Notes: generated by a model not told the origin, from the sequence alone. DNA of 64,000 nt from an uncultured Mycoplasmataceae bacterium (GCA_949282725.1 CASDPP010000001.1:62001-126000), one strand, 5' to 3'; numbered from the stretch's first letter, positions 1 to 12,054 are shown. Translations and numbers: made by a program.

Positions 1-179
1 GCAAATTTCTTAAAAACAAAAAATATATGAGTCGATTTGAACTATTACCATATCATGAATTTGGTTTAGAAAAATATGAAACATTAGGTCGCAAATATCC
101 ATTAAAAAACAAAACTCATGTCCCAACAAAAGAAGAGCTAAAATCAGCAATGCAGATTATTAATAAATACATGAAATAA
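1..179 (+). CDS. pflA: Pyruvate formate-lyase activating enzyme, C-terminal fragment
   Basis: Only the last 58 codons are in the window; the 5' part lies upstream. The readable tail contains ELLPYHEFGLEKYETLGRKY, the conserved C-terminal signature of PflA-type radical-SAM activases. The N-terminal CxxxCxxC cluster site is outside the window, so it cannot be checked. PflA installs the glycyl radical on pyruvate formate-lyase, which splits pyruvate to acetyl-CoA and formate without oxygen. The stop TAA is followed after one base by the next ATG, so the lipoprotein gene downstream may be co-transcribed. Identity is fairly sure from the tail motif; the neighbouring pfl gene is not visible. Confidence 0.8.
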   Translation, partial: KFLKNKKYMSRFELLPYHEFGLEKYETLGRKYPLKNKTHVPTKEELKSAMQIINKYMK

Positions 180-180
180 C

Positions 181-2109
181 ATGAAAAAAATATTTAAAAA
201 AATTTCAACTTTATTAATAGGTTTTATTTTTTCAATTTGTTTTATTCCTTTTCTTAGTAGTTGTAAATCGACTAAGCAATATGCAGATATTATTTGCTTA
301 AATGATTTTCATGGTTGATTAGAACAATCATCATCTGGTACTAATCCAAACAGAGCACCCACAATTGATGCTTTAATGTCTAAATATTTGGAAATTCAAA
401 CAGAAGATACATCTTTAAATGCTAAAACTAATACAACATATTTTATCTTAAATGGTGATAATGCTCAAGGAACAGCAATTAGTAATTTATCAAACCCAAA
501 AGGATATGCAACTTATCAATTATTAAAAGAATTTAGTCCACAATTTTCATCTGTTGGGAATCATGAATTTGATTGGGGACAAGATTATCTAGATTCATCA
601 AAACAACAAGAATATATTCATGATACTTTTCAAGAAATGGGCGGGTTAGAATCTTTTTTAGCTTGTAATATTTTTAATGAAAATACAGATCAAATAGTAG
701 ATTGAGTTAAACCATATTCTATTGTTAATATCAACAATATTAAAGTTGGTTTTGTAGGATATACAACATCTGAAACAGAAGAAACATCTTCCAAAATTAA
801 TTTAGAAGGTTTAAAGTTTTATGATGGTACTAAACAAGATGGTCAACAAATTGTTCAAGATGCAATTGATTCATGTCGAAACGATGCAGATGTGGTAATT
901 CTTTTGGCTCATGAAGGAGCTACAAAATTATCTACAGGAGAAATTGATCATGATTCATCCATCTTTAAATTAATCAATAATCTATCTGGCATTGATGCTT
1001 GCTTAAGTGCTCATACACATTTAAGTTATGTTGAAAATGCTTTAGATAAAGATAACAAAAACGTTTTAGTTGGTCAAGCAGGAAAATATGGTAATGAATT
1101 TCTACAAACAAAAATTTATCATGAAAAAAATCAATATTCAATTAAGATGAATGTTATCAATAATAACATAAATTATTCATTTAATCAGTTCCCTAATTGT
1201 CATAACCAAAAATTAAAAAATATTGATCAACAATATCAACAATTACAAAAAAACTTAGAACCTATTTTGCAGCAAACAAGAGGAAATTTTATCACAGATA
1301 AAGATTCTATCTATTACAATCAATCTTTAGATTGTATTACAATCCCTTATAAATCTGATTTAGAATATTTTCAAGATGCTCAGTTTTCTATTTCCGGTTC
1401 ATTAATGAATGAGTCTTTAGGATATGTCTTATCAAAATCAATATTAGATAAAATAGATATTTTTCCTGAATTATCTTCCATTAAAACACAAGTCACAGAC
1501 CCTAGTTTTAATGGTGTTGATATTGCAATGACTAATGATGGAGGAATTAGATCACAATTAAATGCAACAAAGAAAAATAGTGATTTTAATTTTGGAGTAA
1601 CAACAAGTAATTTATATGAAACAAGCCCTTTTGATAATACTACAGTTATTTGCAAAGTAAAAATTAAAGATATTAATGATTACTTTAATCAATATCGATT
1701 AGCTAATTCAGCAGATCCTTTTTGAAGTGATAAATATTTATTAGGATATCCAAACGGATCAACAGTGAGAACATCTAATCAAATTAAAATATTAGATAAA
1801 CAAACACATAGTCCAGTGGATGAAAATACTGATGTCTTTTTAGCTCTTAATCAATTTTTCTTTTTAGGTGGTGATAATTCTCGTTGAAACATTGCAGCCC
1901 AAGATAACCACTGAGAAATATCTTGCTTTACTGGACAAAATGATAAATGAGATATTTTTGCTGATGCTAGAAGTACGTTTATACAATACCTTTATGTTTT
2001 AAATAACATTAGTTCTTTACAAGAACAAATTCCTAATTTGTTTTTAGGAAATAGTGAATCGATCCCGTTTTGAACATATAACAATAGCAATTATTGTTAT
2101 CCATATTAA
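181..2109 (+). CDS. 5'-nucleotidase/UshA-type metallophosphatase lipoprotein
   Basis: 642 residues when TGA is read as Trp. An N-terminal Lys-rich, hydrophobic signal ends in a lipobox (LSSC, Cys28), so the protein should be lipid-anchored outside the cell. The metallophosphatase domain shows NDFHG near residue 40, GDN, GNHEFD near residue 125, LAHEG and SAHTH (normally GHTH), all metal-ligand motifs of the calcineurin-like fold. A second domain carries NDGGIR near residue 450, the substrate-binding signature of the 5'-nucleotidase C-terminal domain. Likely role: dephosphorylating external nucleotides, or splitting UDP-sugar or NAD-type substrates, for nucleoside uptake. Exact substrate cannot be read from the sequence. 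A hairpin terminator follows. Confidence 0.85.
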
Positions 2110-2116
2110 ATAAAAA

Positions 2117-2146
2117 AATCATTCATGAAGAATGATTATTTTTTTT
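2117..2146 (+). terminator. Rho-independent terminator after the nucleotidase gene
   Basis: Eight-base stem AATCATTC/GAATGATT with a five-base loop, followed by a T-rich run at 2139-2146. An A-rich stretch on the other side means it could also act on the minus strand, where the tRNA-Leu transcript ends. Confidence 0.75.
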
Positions 2147-2153
2147 ATAATGG

Positions 2154-2235
2154 TGCACTCGAAGGGACTTGAACCCCCACACTGTAAAGTATTAGATCCT
2201 AAGTCTAACGCGTCTGCCAGTTCCGCCACGAGTGC
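2154..2235 (-). tRNA. tRNA-Leu (anticodon UAG)
   Basis: Reverse strand folds into a class II tRNA with a variable arm. The acceptor stem is GCACTCG/CGAGTGC, the anticodon loop reads CTTAGGA (anticodon TAG) between TTAGA and TCTAA, and the T-arm holds GGTTCAAGTCC. CCA is encoded at 2151-2153. Confidence 0.95.
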
Positions 2236-2286
2236 TTAACTTTTATATATTATATGTTAATAATATAAATATTTTATATTTTTGTA

Positions 2287-2292
2287 TATAAT
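2287..2292 (+). promoter_or_regulatory. Probable -10 element for eno
   Basis: A perfect TATAAT lies 22 bases before the eno ATG. No convincing -35 hexamer sits 17 bases upstream, which is common in mollicutes. The AT-rich setting makes chance matches frequent. Confidence 0.4.
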
Positions 2293-2314
2293 AATTATGA
2301 ATTAATTAATAAAT

Positions 2315-3664
<1,350 letters not shown>

Positions 3665-3674
3665 TTTTAAAAGT

Positions 3675-4697
3675 ATGGCTAAAAAAACTACGAAAACCTC
3701 TCCAAAAACAAAAATTAAAAAAATTGCTATATTAGCATCAGGTGGTAATTCACCAGGAATGAACAATTGTGTTATTACTGTTGTAAAACATGCAATAGCA
3801 AATAAAATCACTCCTTATATCATTTATGATGGATATAAAGGATTGCTAGAAGAAAAGATCTCATTAGCTAATTTAAATTTTTTAGAAAATTTTAATTCTC
3901 GTGGAAATATTATTATTGGTTCAGCAAGATCTAAAAATTTTTATGATCCAAAAGTAAAAGAACAAGCTGCTAAAATTTTAAAGAAACATAAAATTGATGT
4001 TTTATATGTTATTGGTGGTGATGGATCATATATGGGCGCTTATGGTTTATCGAAATTTGGTATTAAAGTATTGTGTTTACCTGGAACTATTGATAATGAT
4101 ATTTCTTCTACAGAACAAACGATTGGTTTTTTTACATGTTTAAACCAAATTGTTAAAGCTGTTGATGCAATTAGAGATTCTTTTGAATCTCACAATGGTA
4201 TTTGTATTTGTGAAGTAATGGGAAGAGGTTATAGTGATTTAGCATTATTTGCTGGTATTGCTACAGAATGTGAGGCCATTATTTCTAAAGATAATATTTT
4301 CACAAAAGATGATTTTATTAAAATAATAAAACAAACAGAAAAAAATAATAAACGTTCATGTATCTTTTTAGTTACTGAAAAATTATATGGAGTTGATGGC
4401 TTGCCTACATTAAATGAAATTTCAAATTATATTCAAGAAAAAACAGGTCGTTTATGTAGAGTAAATGTTATTGGTTATTTACAACGTGGTGGTGACACTG
4501 ACGCTTGAGACCGTGTTAATGCATCATTGATGGCAACAAAAGCTTTTGAATGCATGATGAATAACAAATTAAATCGTGTAATATCAATTATTTCTGGTGA
4601 AATAGTTGATATCGATATTAAAAAAGCAACTCAAAAACCAAGAAAAAAATCTAAAACTTATTTATTATCACAATATCACAAAACAAGTATATTTTAA
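3675..4697 (+). CDS. pfkA: 6-phosphofructokinase
   Basis: 340 residues, near the normal 320. It phosphorylates fructose-6-phosphate to the 1,6-bisphosphate, the committed step of glycolysis. After a Lys-rich lead of about 15 residues come the ATP-site motifs ASGGNSPGMN (usually GGDAPGMN) and GGDGSYMGA; the GGDGS glycine favours ATP over pyrophosphate as donor in this family. The catalytic loop PGTIDND and the MGRGY and YLQRGG sugar-phosphate motifs are present. It lies between eno and pyk with short gaps, so co-regulation is likely. The D-to-N and A-to-S changes in the first motif are mild departures. Confidence 0.95.
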
Positions 4698-4710
4698 TTA
4701 GGAGGAATTT

Positions 4711-6213
4711 ATGGTTACAAATTATTATAAAAGAACAAAAATAGTCGCAACATTAGGTCCAGCAATTACACAAAAAATCTGAGACTTTAAAATGTTAAAT
4801 GATAAGAAAAACATTGCTTTAAGAAAAAAAGCATATGAAACAATGGAAGAAATTTTTAAATCTGGCGTTAACTGTGTTAGATTAAATTTTTCTCATGGTT
4901 CATATGATGAACAATTAGTAAGAATTAAAATTGCTCGTGAAGTAGCAAAAAAATTAGGTATTAACATTTCAATAATGTTAGACACTAAAGGACCAGAAAT
5001 CAGAGTTGGTAAAATGAAAACTGAATTTGTGGAAATTGAAAAAGATTCACAAATTAAAATTTATACTAAAAAAGCAATAATTGGTACAAGCAAACAATTC
5101 TTCGTGACTGATTCAACTGGAACATATAACATGGCAAATGATGTAAATGTTGGAGGAATTATTTTAATAGATGATGGTAAATTGCAATTAAAAGTAATTT
5201 CAAATGATAAAGCAGCAGGAATTATTACTACTAAAGCTTTAAATAAACACGTTATTTCTGAAAAAAGAAGAATCAATCTTCCTAACACAGAATATACAAT
5301 TCCATTCTTATCTGAAAAAGATCGAAACGATATTAAATTTGCTATTGAAAATGATTTAGATTATATTGCTGCATCATTTGTTAATAACAAGAAAAACGTT
5401 CAAGAAATTCGTCAAATTTTAAAAAAACACAACAATAACAAAATTCAAATTATTTCAAAAATTGAATCTACTCACGCAATTAAAAATATTGATGAAATTA
5501 TTGCTGAATCAGATGGTATCATGGTAGCTCGTGGTGATTTAGCTTTAGAAATACCTTACTATGATGTACCATATTGAGAAAAATATATTATTAAAAAATG
5601 TCGTTTTGTTGCTAAGCCTGTAATTGTAGCAACACAAATGTTAGACTCATTAGAAAAAAATATTCAACCTACTAGAGCAGAAGTTACTGATGTATTTTTT
5701 GCTGTTGAAAGAGGAACTGATGCAACAATGTTATCAGGTGAATCAGCTAAAGGTCAATTCCCAGTAATAGCTGTATCAACAATGAGAAAAATTGATATTA
5801 AATCAGAAATTTTATTTGATTATAAAAGAGCATATTCATATTACTTTTCAAGAGTTAAATTACCTTTATCTGCAAGAAAAATAGCTAAAAAAATTGCTTC
5901 TAAAACAATGCCATCAGGTTCAGAAATTATTCCTAATTTCCCATATGAATTTGTTGCCTTATTTACAAACGACGAATCAGTGATTAAAGCCGTTTCTAAC
6001 ATCAGACCAGCAGCTACAATTTTAGTATTTACTGATCAAGAATCATTAATTAGAAAATTTGGTATTAACTATGCAATTCAAACTAAATTAGTTAACTCAT
6101 TAAAAGAAGCAAAAAGTAATTATCGTAAATTAGCAAAAGACTTTGCAACTCATTTACATCTAAAAGCAAAAAACATTATAGCTTATATCGATAATTCATT
6201 TAAAAAAGTTTAG
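4711..6213 (+). CDS. pyk: Pyruvate kinase
   Basis: 500 residues. It transfers phosphate from phosphoenolpyruvate to ADP, the second ATP-yielding step of glycolysis. Visible motifs: KIVATLGPA at the N-terminus, VNCVRLNFSHGSYDEQ, MLDTKGPEIRVG, IISKIES, MVARGDLA with the metal ligands, and the substrate loop around ATQMLDSLEKN, where the first residues replace the usual ATQMLESM. A short insert of Lys-rich residues (about 20-35) follows the first strand. A strong Shine-Dalgarno (GGAGG, 4701-4705) five bases before the ATG fixes the start. The stop codon lies inside the terminator hairpin shared with convergent galU. Confidence 0.96.
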
Positions 6214-6237
6214 CAAAAGCTAAACTTTTATTTTTTT
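6204..6237. terminator. Shared bidirectional terminator between pyk and galU
   Basis: Eleven-base stem (6204-6214 with 6219-6229, core AGTTTAGC/GCTAAACT), AAAA loop, with T-runs on both strands. It contains the pyk stop codon and the last codon position of galU, so both convergent transcripts can end here. Confidence 0.8.
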
Positions 6238-7103
6238 ATTATTGATGAAATATGATTTTTAATTGCTAGAGATATTTCAGGATCTTTTAATGCTTGATCA
6301 ATCGTTGCTTTAACAAATCCTTCTTTAGAACCAATATCATATCTTTTACCAACAAAATTACATGCTACAACTTTATTTAGTTTTGTTAATTTTTCAATTG
6401 CATCAGTTAATTGTAATTCTTTAGATCTGTCAATTTTTGTTTTTTCTAATGCCTTAAAGATATCTGGTGTTAAAATATATCTACCTAATACAGCATAATT
6501 GGAAGGTGCTTTTTCTTTACTTGGTTTTTCGATTATTGTTTTTACATTAATAATTCCATTTTTAATTTGTGGTTTAATAATTCCATATTTTGATACATTT
6601 TTATGTTCAACTTCTTGGACTCCTAAAACATTCTTTTTAGTTTTTTCATAAACATCAATACATTGTTTTAATGCTAATGGTTTTTTAGGATTGTTAAAAA
6701 TAACATCATCTCCTAATAAAACAGCAAATGGTTCATTTTTTTGAATAAATGATCGTCCACACATAACTGCATCACCTAAACCTTTTGGTTCTTTTTGTCT
6801 AATAAAATAGATCTTAGCTAAATTTGATATTTTATGTACTAAATCATAATATTCTTTTTTATTTCTATCTAATAAATAAGCTTCTAATTCTCTAGAACGA
6901 TCGAAATGGTCAATGATTGAATTTTTTGAATTAGATACAATAATTAAAATTTCTTCAATTCCTGAATTAACAGCTTCTTCAACAATATGTTGAATTGTTG
7001 GAATATTAACTATTGGTAACATTTCTTTCGCGCACGATTTAGTAGCTGGTAAAAATCTAGTACCAAATCCAGCAGCAGGAATTATAGCTTTTTTAATTTT
7101 CAT
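6228..7103 (-). CDS. galU: UTP-glucose-1-phosphate uridylyltransferase
   Basis: 291 residues, the normal length. It makes UDP-glucose from glucose-1-phosphate and UTP, a precursor for glycolipids and polysaccharides. The nucleotide-binding signature AAGFGTRFLPATKSCAKEML sits at residues 10-29. Further family motifs are QKEPKGLGDAV (about 103), LLGDD (about 129), IIEKPSKEKAPSNYA (about 191), VLGRYIL and GKRYDIGSKEG (about 255). Convergent with pyk across a shared terminator and divergent from pth across a 34-base AT-only-like gap. In mollicutes UDP-glucose often feeds glycolipid synthases, which are not in this window. Confidence 0.96.
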   Translation of the reverse strand: MKIKKAIIPAAGFGTRFLPATKSCAKEMLPIVNIPTIQHIVEEAVNSGIEEILIIVSNSKNSIIDHFDRSRELEAYLLDRNKKEYYDLVHKISNLAKIYFIRQKEPKGLGDAVMCGRSFIQKNEPFAVLLGDDVIFNNPKKPLALKQCIDVYEKTKKNVLGVQEVEHKNVSKYGIIKPQIKNGIINVKTIIEKPSKEKAPSNYAVLGRYILTPDIFKALEKTKIDRSKELQLTDAIEKLTKLNKVVACNFVGKRYDIGSKEGFVKATIDQALKDPEISLAIKNHISSIIKK

Positions 7104-7137
7104 AAGAATAATATTATATTATATATAATAACAATAT
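7104..7137. promoter_or_regulatory. Divergent promoter gap galU/pth
   Basis: Only 34 bases separate the two divergent start codons. The gap is nearly pure A/T with overlapping TATTATATTATATATAATA, which gives TATAAT-like -10 elements on both strands. Transcripts must have very short leaders. Exact elements cannot be assigned. Confidence 0.4.
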
Positions 7138-7728
7138 ATGTCAAAATTAATTGTTGGTTTAGGGAATTGACCAAAAGAGTATGAAGGAACAAAACATAAT
7201 GTTGGTTTTGATTTTATAGATGCAATTACTAAAAAACTAAACTTAGATTCTTGAAAAGATTTTACAAATGGTAAATATATAGTTTGTGAAATCAATAACG
7301 AAAAAGTATTTTTTGCTAAACCATATACACTTATGAATTTAAGTGGAGATTTTATTCAACCATTCATGAATTTTTATAAAATAACAATTGATGATTTGAT
7401 AGTTGTTTGTGATGATCTCGATACACCAATAGGTTCATTAAAATTTAAACTGCAAGGATCATCTGGTGGACAAAATGGATTAAAATCAATTATCAATCGT
7501 TTATCATCAGACCAATTTAAACGTTTAAAAATAGGAATTGGTAGACCTCAAAACAAAAATTTTTCTATTACAAATTATGTTTTATCAAAATTTGATTTTA
7601 ATCAAAAAAACATAGTAAATTCAGCAATAAATTATGCAGTTCAAACTATCTTAATTTATTTAAATGACAATAATTTAAATAAATTATTAAATAAGATCAA
7701 TTCAAAGAAATATAATTTAGAGCATTAA
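7138..7728 (+). CDS. pth: Peptidyl-tRNA hydrolase
   Basis: 196 residues, typical for bacterial Pth. It recycles peptidyl-tRNA released from stalled ribosomes by cutting the ester bond. Conserved residues fall at the family positions: Asn10 in GLGN, catalytic His20 in KHNVGF, Asn in KPYTLMNLSG and Asp in CDDLDTPIG, followed by GSSGGQNGLKSI. The usual NPG after the first Gly-Leu-Gly is N-W-P here, with a TGA-encoded Trp11. The start is the first ATG and gives the standard N-terminus. Forty bases separate it from nrdD. Confidence 0.95.
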
Positions 7729-7768
7729 GATAAATAATTTAGAAATATTAAATATAATTTAATTTGTT

Positions 7769-9754
7769 ATGAAATATGTGTTAAAAAGAGATGATCGAAA
7801 AGTACCTTTTGATCAAAAAAGAATTGAAAAAGCCATTATTAAAGCAATTGAAGCAACAAGAAGTAATATTGTTTATTCAGATATCATCAAAATAAAAGAA
7901 AATGTTTTAAAAAAAATTGATGAATTAGGAGAAGTAGTTTCAGTAGAAGAAATTCAAGATCTTGTAGTTGCCGCTATTAGAGAATGCGGATATAAAGATT
8001 TAGCTAATGCATACAACTCTTATCGTTACGAAAGAACAAAACAAAGAGAATTAAAATTAGATATCATTAGTACAATTAGAAAAATTGCTGTTGAAACAGA
8101 TCGTGATAATGCTAATGTTGGAAACAACTTTTCTGCAAAATTATTAAGAATTGCTTCTGAAGCTAATAAATGATTTATACTATTATCTCTATTACCTAAA
8201 CATATTGCTAAAGCTCATGAAGTAGGTGATATTTATATTCATGACTTAGATTCATACAACCTAACTATTAATTGTTTACATATCCCTACAAGCAAGCTAT
8301 TACATCGTGGTTTTAATACAGGATATGGAACTATTTTGCCTCCAAAAAGAATTGAAGTTGCTGCTGAATTATTATGTATTATTCTTCAAGCAACACAAAA
8401 TGATATGTTTGGTGGTCAATCACATCCAAACTTTGACAATGATTTAGCTCCTTTTGTTATTTCAACAAAAAATGAAATTATTAAAGAATTTGATGAATTA
8501 AAAATTCCTCATGGTGAAGAATTTGATAAAATGGTTAATAAAAAACTATTTAAAAGAATCAGACAAGCAATGCAAGCGGTAGTTTATAACTTAAATACAA
8601 TGCATTCAAGAGCTGGTTCACAAGTTCCATTTAGTTCTATTAACTTAGGTTTAGTTAATTCTCCTGAAGCGGCAATGATCTGCCAAGCATTTTTAGAAGA
8701 ATATCATAAAGGATTAGGATTAGGAGAACAACCAATTTTTCCAAACATTATTTTTAGAGTTAAAAAAGGTATTAACCGTGATCCAGGAGATCCATATTAT
8801 TATTTATTCCAAATTGCTTGTGAAGTAGCTGCAGCAAGAATGAACCCTACATTTATGAACATTGATGCTGATTTTAATTATGAATATTACACATCAACAG
8901 GAGTTATTCCAGCAACAATGGGATGTCGTACATATTTATTTTCAAACGTTAATGGCAAACCAGGAGTAGAAGGAAGAGGAAATAATGCTCCAGGAACAAT
9001 CAATTTAGTTCGTTTAGGAATTTTAGCAAATGGTGATATTGACAAATTCTTTAAATCATTAGATGAAAAAATTGCTTTAGTAGAAGAACAATTAATGCAT
9101 CGATATGAAGTATTGAAGAAATTGAAAGTTAAAGACTTACCATTTGTTATTGGACAAGGATTAATGATGGGTTCAGAAGGTCTTGGTCCACAAGATAGTA
9201 TTGAACCGGTAATGAAAAATGGTACTTTTGGTATAGGATTTATTGGTTTAGCTGAAACATTAAAAACATTAATTGGTAAACACCATGGTGAATCTAAAGA
9301 AGCTCAAGAATTAGGATTAAAAATTGTTACACATATTAGAAATAGATGTGATGAAATAACACAAAAAAGAAAATTAAACTTTAGTTGTTATGCAACTCCG
9401 GCAGAAGGATTGAGCGGTAAGTTTATTAAACAAGATTTAGAAATGTTTGGTCCTATTCCATGAGTAAATGATAAAGCATTTTATACTAATTCTTTCCACG
9501 TTCCAGTAGATTATCCAATTTCATATGCTGAAAAAATTAAAATTGAAGCACCTTATCATAAGCTATGTAATGGTGGGCATATTTCATATATTGAATTTGA
9601 TGATTATCCATCAGGAGAACAAGTGGAAAAAATTATTCGTTGAGCTTATGAAAATACAAACATTAATTATGTAGCTACAAACTTCCATATAAGATATTGT
9701 TGTGATTGTGCACAAAGAATGCAAATCTCATATGATGAAAAAAACAAAAAATAA
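7769..9754 (+). CDS. nrdD: Anaerobic (class III) ribonucleoside-triphosphate reductase lacking its glycyl-radical C-terminus
   Basis: 661 residues; family members are usually 700 or more. It would reduce ribonucleotides to deoxyribonucleotides by radical chemistry without oxygen. Residues 1-95 form an ATP-cone (KRDDRKVPFDQKRIEKAI). The catalytic barrel shows SRAGSQVPFSSINLG, MGCRTYLFSN with the thiyl-radical Cys386, ATPAEGLSGKF and APYHKLCNGGHISYIE. The protein stops soon after C644-C-D-C647, which matches the first half of the C-terminal zinc site. The second CxxC pair and the glycyl-radical motif (R-x-x-GYL type) are absent, and no other frame downstream supplies them because nrdG already overlaps from 9732. 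Either a real truncation, a split radical subunit elsewhere, or a sequence error. Confidence 0.9.
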
Positions 9755-10274
9755 TTTATCTAGTCAAATTCGTTTAGCAGGTATTGCTCAACAATCATTG
9801 GTTAATGGAAAAGGTATGAGAAAAGTTTTTTTCTCACAAGGTTGTACTCATCATTGTCCTGCATGTTTTAATAAAGAAACTTGACCATTTGAAGGTGGGC
9901 AAATATTTGAGATGGATGAATTGATTGATCAATTGAAAGAAGAAACATATTTAGATGGAGTAACTTTTAGTGGTGGAGAACCATTTCAACAACAAAACAA
10001 ATTTGCTTACATGGCTACAGAAATAAAAAAAATCCCAATGAATATTTGATGTTATACAGGTTATACTTTTGATCAATTATTAGAATTATCAAAAAAAGAT
10101 TCTAACATCAAAACTATGTTAGAAAATATTGATGTTATTGTTGACGGCAAATTTGATGAAAATTTACAAGACCCAAAAATTAAATTTCGAGGATCTAAAA
10201 ACCAAAGAATAATTGATGTTCAAAAATCATTAAAAAATAATAAAATTGAAATCTTAGATTTTGATAACAATTAA
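9732..10274 (+). CDS. nrdG: Anaerobic ribonucleotide reductase activating protein
   Basis: 180 residues. A radical-SAM enzyme that loads the glycyl radical on NrdD. Cys38, Cys42 and Cys45 form the CxxxCxxC cluster site (GCTHHCPAC), followed by FNKETW, the SAM-binding TFSGGEPF, IWCYTGYTF, VIVDGKFDE and the C-terminal FRGSKNQRIIDVQKSL, all typical of NrdG. The start is one of two adjacent ATGs (9732, 9735) inside the end of nrdD; an earlier in-frame ATG at 9702 would lengthen the overlap without adding conserved sequence. The intact activase next to an NrdD with no visible radical glycine is notable. The last four bases overlap the convergent ABC gene. Confidence 0.95.
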
Positions 10275-10963
10275 ATATATTTTTTAATCATTTCTTCTAA
10301 ATTATTAATATTTATTTTTTTATCTTTTCTTAAATCTATTGTTTTAGAAATAACACCTTTTTTAATAATATAAACTTTATCAACTAAATTAATGATATCA
10401 TTCATATCATGCGAAATTAGAATAATGTTCATTTTATTCTTTTTTGCATATTCTTTGATAAAGTTTCTAATTTGAGTTCTAATATTAATATCTAAGCCAG
10501 TTGACAATTCATCAAGAATTAAAATTTTTGGTTTATGTAATAATGAAAGTAAAACATTTAGTCTTTGTTGTTGTCCACCAGATAAAGATTTAGCTCTTCT
10601 CTTATAAAAAGATTTAATTCCAAACATTGTTAAAATTTTATCTAGTTCATTATCTTTAAATTTAATGTTATAAGCATTAATCATAAATTCAACGACGTTT
10701 TTAACACTTACACCTTGAGGATAAATAGAATCTTGAAACTGAATGCCGATATCTTTTTTATTAATATAGTATTTAATTGATCCTGAATCATATTTATTTA
10801 ACCCAACAAGAATTTCTACAAAAGTTGTTTTGCCAGCTCCATTAGAACCTATTAAAGCTATATTTTGATTATCATAAATATCCAAATTTATACCTTTTAA
10901 TGCTTGGATTTTTTTATTATTAAATGTTTTTACTAAGTTTCTTACTTCAATTAATTTTTTCAT
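10271..10963 (-). CDS. ABC exporter ATP-binding protein
   Basis: 230 residues, one nucleotide-binding domain. Walker A is GSNGAGKTT (about residue 38), Q-loop QFQDS (about 95), signature LSGGQQQR (about 128), Walker B ILILDELSTGLD (about 148) and the H-loop ISHD (about 184). It drives the membrane partner encoded directly upstream, two bases away. The protein type (no substrate-binding partner, ABC-2 permease) points to export of a drug, lipid or peptide rather than import. Substrate unknown. Confidence 0.9.
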   Translation of the reverse strand: MKKLIEVRNLVKTFNNKKIQALKGINLDIYDNQNIALIGSNGAGKTTFVEILVGLNKYDSGSIKYYINKKDIGIQFQDSIYPQGVSVKNVVEFMINAYNIKFKDNELDKILTMFGIKSFYKRRAKSLSGGQQQRLNVLLSLLHKPKILILDELSTGLDINIRTQIRNFIKEYAKKNKMNIILISHDMNDIINLVDKVYIIKKGVISKTIDLRKDKKININNLEEMIKKYI

Positions 10964-10965
10964 AA

Positions 10966-11919
10966 TTATCTAACAGATCAACGGAATTTGAATGATGTAA
11001 TGACGTTTAATAAAATTATTCAAACAAAAGGAATAATGATATTAACAATTTTTTCAGATTTGTTAAAAATATTAATTTCCTCACCAAACTTTGAACCACC
11101 TATTGGAATTAGACATTGCATTACATAGTCTTTATTAAAATTAAAGATATGTGAGCCAGTTACATTAAATACACCTTGTGATCCATATCATGACTCTATA
11201 CATGTTCCTATTGAGCACTTAAATGGTGAAACAAAATAACCAACTCATCACATAAATTTTACATTTTTAACCATATAAATAGGGAAAAATTGACCACTAA
11301 GAAATAAAGATGTAATCATTAAAATAATTCCAAATGATTGAATAAAAATACTAGTTTTTGCTAATGAAACTAATAATAAACCACAACTAATTCCAGTTAT
11401 TGAAACAATAAAAGTGGAATATAAGAATTCTGCTCACGAGATATTTTGTAAAAGCTGCTTCATTGTATCAATATTAATCATTGGAAAAGAACTGCTAACT
11501 CAGCCAGGAACTTTATTTCAATAAACACAAAAAATTAACAATGACATCAATAAACTTCAAAAAAACGATACTCACATTATGATAAAGTAATATAATGCCA
11601 TAACAAATAAAACTTTAAATTGTCCAATTGATAAAATACCAAATCTTTTCATCAAACTTGATTGTTTAAAATCAAAAATAGCTTGGGGCATAGATGATAA
11701 TGAAACAGCAACAATTCCTATTTGCATTGCTCCACAAAGCATAAAAAAATAACCTAATACTCAACCTAAAATGCAAATAAAAATTAGTGGAAAGCAAAAG
11801 GTAAAAAATGGACCAGAAAAATTTTTTCAAAAGTCAGCATTAATTATTTTTAAAATTGCAAACATTTGATGAAAATCATTTGAATATTTTTTTGCTAATA
11901 ATTGTTGTTTTTTTGCCAT
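10966..11919 (-). CDS. ABC-2 type transporter permease
   Basis: 317 residues with several TGA-encoded Trp codons. Six hydrophobic segments are visible. The stretch MPQAIFDFKQSSLMKRFG in the first third is the loop typical of ABC-2 (DrrB/NodJ-like) permeases. It forms the channel for the ATPase encoded just downstream, two bases after its stop, so the pair is a two-gene export operon. A long, polar, extracytoplasmic loop (about residues 225-285, with Gly-Ser-rich and Cys residues) precedes the last membrane segment. Substrate cannot be inferred. Confidence 0.85.
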
Positions 11920-11974
11920 ATATAACAAGAAAAAAATCAGCTATGTGATTTTTCTTTTAATTTTTTTATCATGG

Positions 11975-12047
11975 TGGAGTGTGAGGGGCTCGAACCCCCG
12001 ACCCTATGCTTGTAAGGCATATGCTCTCCCAGCTGAGCTAACACTCC
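11975..12047 (-). tRNA. tRNA-Val (anticodon UAC)
   Basis: Acceptor stem GGAGTGT/ACACTCC, D-arm TAGCTCAGCTGGGAGAGC, anticodon loop CTTACAA (TAC), T-arm GGTTCGAGCC. CCA encoded at 11972-11974. Last of three clustered minus-strand tRNAs. Confidence 0.96.
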
Positions 12048-12054
12048 AAATTGG

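Noticed and set aside
9702-9731. Earlier ATG at 9702 as the nrdG start.
   Set aside because: It would add ten residues with no family similarity and a longer overlap with nrdD; the tandem ATGs at 9732 and 9735 fit better.
9755-9800. IRLAGI in the start of NrdG as a displaced glycyl-radical loop of NrdD.
   Set aside because: It is in another frame, aligns to the normal NrdG N-terminal region and lacks the GY motif; no evidence for a programmed frameshift.
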